Shown here: one piece after another, positions 5,466 to 8,440 of the stretch
How the letters are laid out: each line of letters starts with the position of its first letter
Position numbering within the stretch: the first letter of the stretch is position 1
Source of the DNA: Phycisphaerae bacterium
GTDB lineage: Bacteria > Planctomycetota > Phycisphaerae > Tepidisphaerales > Tepidisphaeraceae
Length of the DNA: 8,440 nucleotides
Direction of reading: 5' to 3'
Assembly: GCA_014380825.1 (NCBI GenBank)
Contig: JACMJD010000523.1
Span: 1-8,440, forward strand
The notes under the pieces: model-generated
What the model was told of the DNA's origin: nothing
The model's input: the letters and a program-made list of their open reading frames with translations, nothing else
Database searches by the model: none
Translations under genes and position numbers: made by a program

Positions 5466-6497
5466 ATGCGAACAATCCTCGTCACTGGTGCTGCCGGCTT
5501 CATCGGTTCGAACTTCGTGCGGATGCTCATGTCGCGCGAGGACGCGAAAGACGTGAAGATCGTCGCGCTCGATAAGCTCACGTACGCCGGGAACATCGCG
5601 AACTTGAGCGATTTGTTTGCCGATTCGCGTTTGTCGTTTGTCAAGGTCGACGTGTGCGACGCCCCGGTACTGGCGAGCGTGTTCGACGAGTTCGACATCG
5701 GCGAGGTCGTGCACTTCGCGGCCGAGAGTCACGTCGATCGCAGCATCATGTCTTCGGGCCCGTTCGTGCAGACGAACGTCGTCGGCACGCAGGTGTTGCT
5801 GGACATCGCCCGTGCGAAGAAGGTCTCGAAGTATCTGCAGGTGAGCACGGACGAGGTCTACGGCTCGCTGCCGGAAGATCGGCCCGAGGTGAAGTTCACC
5901 GAAGACACGCCGCTGGCGCCGAACAGTCCGTACAGCGCGAGCAAGGCCGCGGGCGATCTGCTGGTTCGCTCGTATTTTCACACGCATCACATGCCCGTCC
6001 TCATCACGCGCTGCAGCAACAACTACGGCCCATACTGCTTTCCGGAAAAAGCGATTCCGCTGTTCGTCACCAATCTGCTCGAAGGCAAAAAGATCCCGTT
6101 GTATGGAGACGGCCTGAACGTGCGCGACTGGCTGTTCGTCGAAGACCACTGCGACGCGATCTGGACCGTGCTGAACAAAGGCAAGCCAGGCGACGTCTAC
6201 AACATTGGCGGAAACAATGAGCTCAACAACCGCCAGCTCGTCCAGAAGATCCTCGATGCGATGGGCAAGAAGTGGGACGAGTCGGTCGAGCAAGTGAAGG
6301 ACCGAGCGGGACATGATCGTCGCTACGCGATCGACGCCAGCAAAATGCACCGCGAGTTGGGCTGGTCACCAAAGCATAAGTTCGATGAAGCGATCTGCAC
6401 GACGATCGAGTGGTACCGGTCGCACGAGAATTGGTGGCGCTCGATCAAGAGTGGGGAGTATCTGAAGTATTACGAACAGCAATACGTGTCGAGGTAG
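5466..6497 (+). CDS. rmlB: dTDP-glucose 4,6-dehydratase
   Basis: This 343-residue extended short-chain dehydrogenase converts dTDP-glucose to dTDP-4-keto-6-deoxyglucose using tightly bound NAD+. The NAD-binding loop is TGAAGFIGSNF (7-17). LDKLTYAGNIANL (35-47) is the family signature after strand 2. HFAAESHVDRSI (83-94) follows. The catalytic residues are all present: T128, D129 and E130 in VSTDEVYG, and Y156 with K160 in SPYSASKAAGD. RCSNNYGPYCFPEKAIPLF (182-200) and LYGDGLNVRDWLFVEDHC (212-229) contact the sugar nucleotide. Length and motifs are complete. The ATG at 5466 is chosen because it puts the first beta strand (TILVTG) at the N-terminus; a start at 5313 would add repeat-encoded residues and overlap the VOC gene. 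No Shine-Dalgarno is visible, unlike rmlA and rmlD. Its product is the branch point for both the WecE/WecD route and the rhamnose route. Confidence 0.96.
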   Translation: MRTILVTGAAGFIGSNFVRMLMSREDAKDVKIVALDKLTYAGNIANLSDLFADSRLSFVKVDVCDAPVLASVFDEFDIGEVVHFAAESHVDRSIMSSGPFVQTNVVGTQVLLDIARAKKVSKYLQVSTDEVYGSLPEDRPEVKFTEDTPLAPNSPYSASKAAGDLLVRSYFHTHHMPVLITRCSNNYGPYCFPEKAIPLFVTNLLEGKKIPLYGDGLNVRDWLFVEDHCDAIWTVLNKGKPGDVYNIGGNNELNNRQLVQKILDAMGKKWDESVEQVKDRAGHDRRYAIDASKMHRELGWSPKHKFDEAICTTIEWYRSHENWWRSIKSGEYLKYYEQQYVSR

Positions 6498-6503
6498 ATC
6501 TAG

Positions 6504-7406
6504 ATGCACCCCGCGCTGTTTCGCTCCATTGTTGTTCTTGGTGGGCACGGAATGCTCGGGCGCGCTTTCGAGCAATGCGCCCGACCACGTCGACTGCCAA
6601 TGCGGCTCATCTCGCGCGCCGATTGCGACATCTCAACTGAACGCGACGTACGACTGATGTTCGACAGATATCTGCCAAGCCTTGTGATCAATTGCGCGGC
6701 CTTCACGAACGTCGATCAAAGTGAGTCGGATCCTGCGAAAGCCGACGCCACGAATGTCCTGGGGATTGGACACTTGGCACGTAGCGCACAGAAGCACGAT
6801 GCTTTGCTGGTTCATTTCAGCACGGATTACGTTTTTGACGGCACTCATCGACGCGCGCAAAAACCTGACGACGAAACCGGGCCGCGTAGCGCGTACGGAC
6901 GCTCGAAACTTGCCGGCGAGCGAGCAATGCAGGAAGGAACACTGAAGCATTGGCTGATCATCCGCACGTCCTGGCTCTATGGCCCCAAAGGTCCGAACTT
7001 CGTTCAGACGATGCTCAACGCCGCCCGTGCGGGGAAGCCGATCACCGTCGTCGATGATCAAATCGGTTCGCCAACTTTCACGCACGACCTGGCCGGGCTC
7101 ACGCTCGATCTGATCGATCGCGGCGCGACCGGGATTTATCACGCGACCAACTCCGGCCAAACCACCTGGTTCGAATTCGCCAAGGCGATCTTCGAGGAAT
7201 TCGAAATCCCGAACGTCGATTTGAAACCGATCAGCTCGGCAAAGTGGAGGGAACTCAAACCCGCAAGCGCGATTCGGCCCGCGTACAGCGTGCTGGATTG
7301 CCGCGAGACGGAAAAGCTGATTGGTCGGTCGATGCCGGATTGGCGCGAAGCGCTACATCGTTATCGGCGAGCGATCGAAGAAAGTGAACCGGATGGACGC
7401 AGATGA
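6504..7406 (+). CDS. rmlD: dTDP-4-dehydrorhamnose reductase
   Basis: This 300-residue reductase of the extended SDR fold normally reduces C4 of dTDP-4-keto-L-rhamnose with NAD(P)H, the last step to dTDP-L-rhamnose. The cofactor loop is GGHGMLGRAF (13-22). NCAAFTNVDQSE (63-74) and HFSTDYVFDG (104-113) are diagnostic for RmlD. Catalytic T107, Y131 and K135 are present (YGRSK). WLYGPKGPNFVQTM (157-170), DDQIGSPTF (184-192) and RPAYSVLD (258-265) complete the family pattern. A GAGG at 6491-6494, overlapping the end of rmlB, precedes the ATG by 9 bases. The last residues, PDGRR, and the TGA lie in a short repeat (7386-7447), so the native C-terminus may have been changed. RmlD normally acts on the RmlC product and no rmlC is present here. 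Reductases of related 4-keto sugars look similar, so the product could differ. Confidence 0.92.
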   Translation: MHPALFRSIVVLGGHGMLGRAFEQCARPRRLPMRLISRADCDISTERDVRLMFDRYLPSLVINCAAFTNVDQSESDPAKADATNVLGIGHLARSAQKHDALLVHFSTDYVFDGTHRRAQKPDDETGPRSAYGRSKLAGERAMQEGTLKHWLIIRTSWLYGPKGPNFVQTMLNAARAGKPITVVDDQIGSPTFTHDLAGLTLDLIDRGATGIYHATNSGQTTWFEFAKAIFEEFEIPNVDLKPISSAKWRELKPASAIRPAYSVLDCRETEKLIGRSMPDWREALHRYRRAIEESEPDGRR

Positions 7407-7447
7407 ACGCAGATTGAGAAAGACTTTGAACGTAAAATCTGCGGTTC
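7386..7447. repeat. Short dispersed repeat forming the 3' end of rmlD
   Basis: GATGGACGCAGAT (7392-7404) and GATGAACGCAGAT (7402-7414) are near-identical 13-base units with a period of 10. CGCAGATT (7408-7415) pairs with AATCTGCG (7436-7443), and GAACCG (7386-7391) pairs with CGGTTC (7442-7447), giving alternative hairpins. The rmlD stop codon (7404-7406) lies inside the first unit. GATGAACGCAGAT is a word I know from dispersed repeats of environmental bacteria. The element fills the whole 46-base gap between rmlD and the converging minus-strand gene, where it could act as a weak two-way transcription barrier. There is no strong T-run. Confidence 0.65.
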
Positions 7448-7452
7448 AAAAA

Positions 7453-8073
7453 CTACTTCGGCGCCACCACCGGCGGCGCCGTGATCACAAACTTGCTCGC
7501 CGCCAGCGTGCAGATCTTTTCCGCGGCCTGCATGTGGAAGTCGTTCGCGAGCGCCGGCACGATGATGCAGATGGCCTTGCGGTTCCAGCCGGTCATGTCT
7601 TTGTAGTACGGCGGCTGGTTCATCGTCTTGCCGTCGAGCAATTCGATGGTGATCGTCTGCTCGGCCTCGGGGAGACGGAAGGAGTTTTCGGTTTCGGCGT
7701 CGGCATTCGGCGCGACGAGTTTCGCGCGGACCGCGTCGTCCAGCATGTCCGGCACGTAGACGGCGATCGTTCCTTCCGGCGTGGCGTGCAGCGCGAACAC
7801 CTGCTTGCGATATTTGCCGTCCGCGATGAAGAACTGAATCGCATCGGTGCCGCTGAGCTTCAGGAAGCTCGGCGAGAGCGTCGCCAGCAGACACGCCAGC
7901 CGCTTCCAGCGATCGGCCAGCCCGGGGTAAGCGCTTTGTTCGCGCGTGGCGACCTGGCGCTCGAACGTCTTCTTATCCTTCGCGCTGAGCTTGGCGAGGA
8001 ACGTGTCGAGGTCGATGGCCTGGGGCACAACGACGGCGGACTGCGTGGAAGTCGATCGGCTGGACTGCTTCAT
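7453..8073 (-). CDS. Hypothetical protein, 206 residues
   Basis: I do not recognise this family. The codon pattern on the minus strand is strongly GC-biased at third positions and the composition is that of an ordinary soluble protein, so it is very likely a real gene. The first 20 residues are Ser/Thr/Gln/Val-rich and look disordered. A helical region follows (DLDTFLAKLSAKDKKTFERQ, 21-40; LADRWKRLACLLATL, 52-66), then an alternating region likely to form beta strands: AIQFFIADGKYRKQVFALHA (78-97), GTIAVYVPDMLDDAVRAKLV (101-120) and QTITIELLDGKTM (139-151). A further stretch, YYKDMTGWNRKAICIIVPAL (156-175), precedes a short Pro/Val-rich tail. There is no signal peptide or membrane helix. The ATG at 8071-8073 has no clear Shine-Dalgarno. 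It is convergent with rmlD and so not in the glycan operon; the gap of 149 bases to the terminator hairpin upstream suggests its own promoter. Confidence 0.8.
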   Translation of the reverse strand: MKQSSRSTSTQSAVVVPQAIDLDTFLAKLSAKDKKTFERQVATREQSAYPGLADRWKRLACLLATLSPSFLKLSGTDAIQFFIADGKYRKQVFALHATPEGTIAVYVPDMLDDAVRAKLVAPNADAETENSFRLPEAEQTITIELLDGKTMNQPPYYKDMTGWNRKAICIIVPALANDFHMQAAEKICTLAASKFVITAPPVVAPK

Positions 8074-8222
8074 GATGAGGATTCTACCTTGGATGACGAA
8101 TCAAATCTCGCTCGTGATCCCGAGCTTCCAATCAAGAGGCGCGGTGAAATCGTTGCACCGCTGTGGAACGACTGCGCGGCGCGAAGAAATTGCGTCCGAA
8201 ACGATTGGCGCGAAAAGTTAAA

Positions 8223-8289
8223 CAGAGAGAGCCGCCCCACACGTACAACCGTGGCTGCAAGCCAGAGGGGCGGCCCTCTCTGATTTTTT
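8223..8289 (-). terminator. Strong hairpin terminator downstream of the glycine-rich protein gene
   Basis: Arms at 8223-8238 (CAGAGAGAGCCGCCCC) and 8267-8282 (GGGGCGGCCCTCTCTG) pair at 15 of 16 positions. The 28-base loop can form smaller stems (CACG/CGTG and GGCT/AGCC). Six T bases (8284-8289) follow on the plus strand; on the minus strand they become an A-run before the stem, and TTTAACTTTT follows the stem. That A-stem-T layout allows termination in both directions. On the minus strand it begins about 9 bases after the stop of the gene at 8298-8440, the gene it most likely serves. No plus-strand gene ends just before it. Confidence 0.8.
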
Positions 8290-8297
8290 AGTAGAGC

Positions 8298-8440
8298 TTA
8301 GTAGCGACCGCGGCCACCACCGCCGCCACCGCCACCACCGTAGCCACCGCCACCGCCGCTACGACCGCCGCCGCGACCACCACCGCCGCCGCCGCCGCCA
8401 CCGTAGCCACCACCACCGCCGCCACGACCGCCACCACCAC
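8298..8440 (-). CDS. Glycine/arginine/tyrosine-rich C-terminus, probably of an RRM RNA-binding protein (5' end outside window)
   Basis: Reading the minus strand from the right edge gives 46 residues ending in TAA (8298-8300): 37 Gly, 5 Arg, 3 Tyr and 1 Ser. The blocks are GGGGR, G6-Y, G9-R, GGGRS, G5-Y, G9-R and the end GRY. This RGG/GYGG low-complexity pattern is known as the tail of bacterial RNA-recognition-motif proteins, for example those of cyanobacteria and planctomycetes, and of eukaryotic glycine-rich RNA-binding proteins. The RRM itself would lie upstream, beyond the window, so the family call is inference. Glycine codons are a mix of GGC and GGT only, and all other residues are in frame with no stop. 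This argues for selection at the protein level rather than a simple microsatellite. A terminator hairpin follows directly. Confidence 0.75.
   Translation of the reverse strand, partial: GGGGRGGGGGGYGGGGGGGGGRGGGRSGGGGGYGGGGGGGGGRGRY

Noticed and set aside
494..7406. A complete enterobacterial common antigen or complete rhamnose operon
   Set aside because: WecA, WecB, WecC, WecF and WzxE/WzyE-like genes are absent, and so is RmlC. Only the dTDP-sugar part is supported.
8081..8086. TAGAAT on the minus strand as a -10 box for the hypothetical gene
   Set aside because: No reasonable -35 element lies 16-18 bases upstream; the nearest candidate, TTGATT, is only 12 bases away. One hexamer alone is not enough.
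7321..8283. Plus-strand open frame of 320 codons
   Set aside because: It starts inside rmlD, runs through the repeat, and is antisense to the better-behaved minus-strand gene at 7453-8073. The Arg/His-rich translation has no recognisable motif.
8300..8440. GCC/ACC-rich tract as a CRISPR or simple microsatellite
   Set aside because: There is no repeat-spacer layout. The triplets keep a single minus-strand frame with Gly, Arg and Tyr codons and a proper stop, so it is better read as coding.

Overview
The window is GC-rich chromosomal DNA from a bacterium. It looks like a nucleotide-sugar and glycan-assembly locus. Several traits fit Planctomycetota or another environmental Gram-negative phylum with large genomes: high GC, frequent GTG/TTG starts, weak Shine-Dalgarno signals at many genes, short palindromic intergenic repeats, and a Gly/Arg/Tyr-rich protein tail like those of bacterial RRM proteins. 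No rRNA or other decisive marker is present, so the phylum is only a suggestion.

Layout. Bases 2-346 hold the 3' end of an aldo/keto reductase gene. A 147-bp gap with a near-perfect 26-bp palindrome follows. Then come eight plus-strand genes, mostly packed within a few bases of each other (494-7406): a membrane-anchored GT2 glycosyltransferase, a WecD-like N-acetyltransferase, a SAM methyltransferase, a WecE-like aminotransferase, RmlA, a small VOC-fold protein, RmlB and RmlD. The VOC gene is the only one set apart from its neighbours, and a different repeat sequence lies on each side of it. A further short repeat forms the 3' end of rmlD. Beyond it lie two minus-strand genes: an unrecognised 206-residue protein (7453-8073) and, entering from the right edge, the glycine-rich C-terminus of a probable RNA-binding protein (8298-8440), which has a strong terminator hairpin downstream.

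How the genes fit together. RmlA and RmlB convert glucose-1-phosphate and dTTP to dTDP-4-keto-6-deoxyglucose. WecE (4-transamination) and WecD (N-acetylation) would turn that into dTDP-4-acetamido-4,6-dideoxy-D-galactose (dTDP-Fuc4NAc). RmlD belongs to the second branch, to dTDP-L-rhamnose, but the 3,5-epimerase RmlC that must act before it is absent from the window. The GT2 enzyme resembles the ArnC/GtrB/DPM1 group that loads a sugar onto polyprenyl phosphate, so one reading is that an activated amino sugar or deoxysugar is passed to a lipid carrier for cell-surface glycan. The methyltransferase could modify the sugar or glycan. The enzyme families are read from sequence; the joint pathway and product are inference.

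No CRISPR array, tRNA, rRNA, transposase or defence system was seen. The most unusual points are the missing rmlC with a VOC protein in its place, and the density of unrelated dispersed repeats inside one operon.
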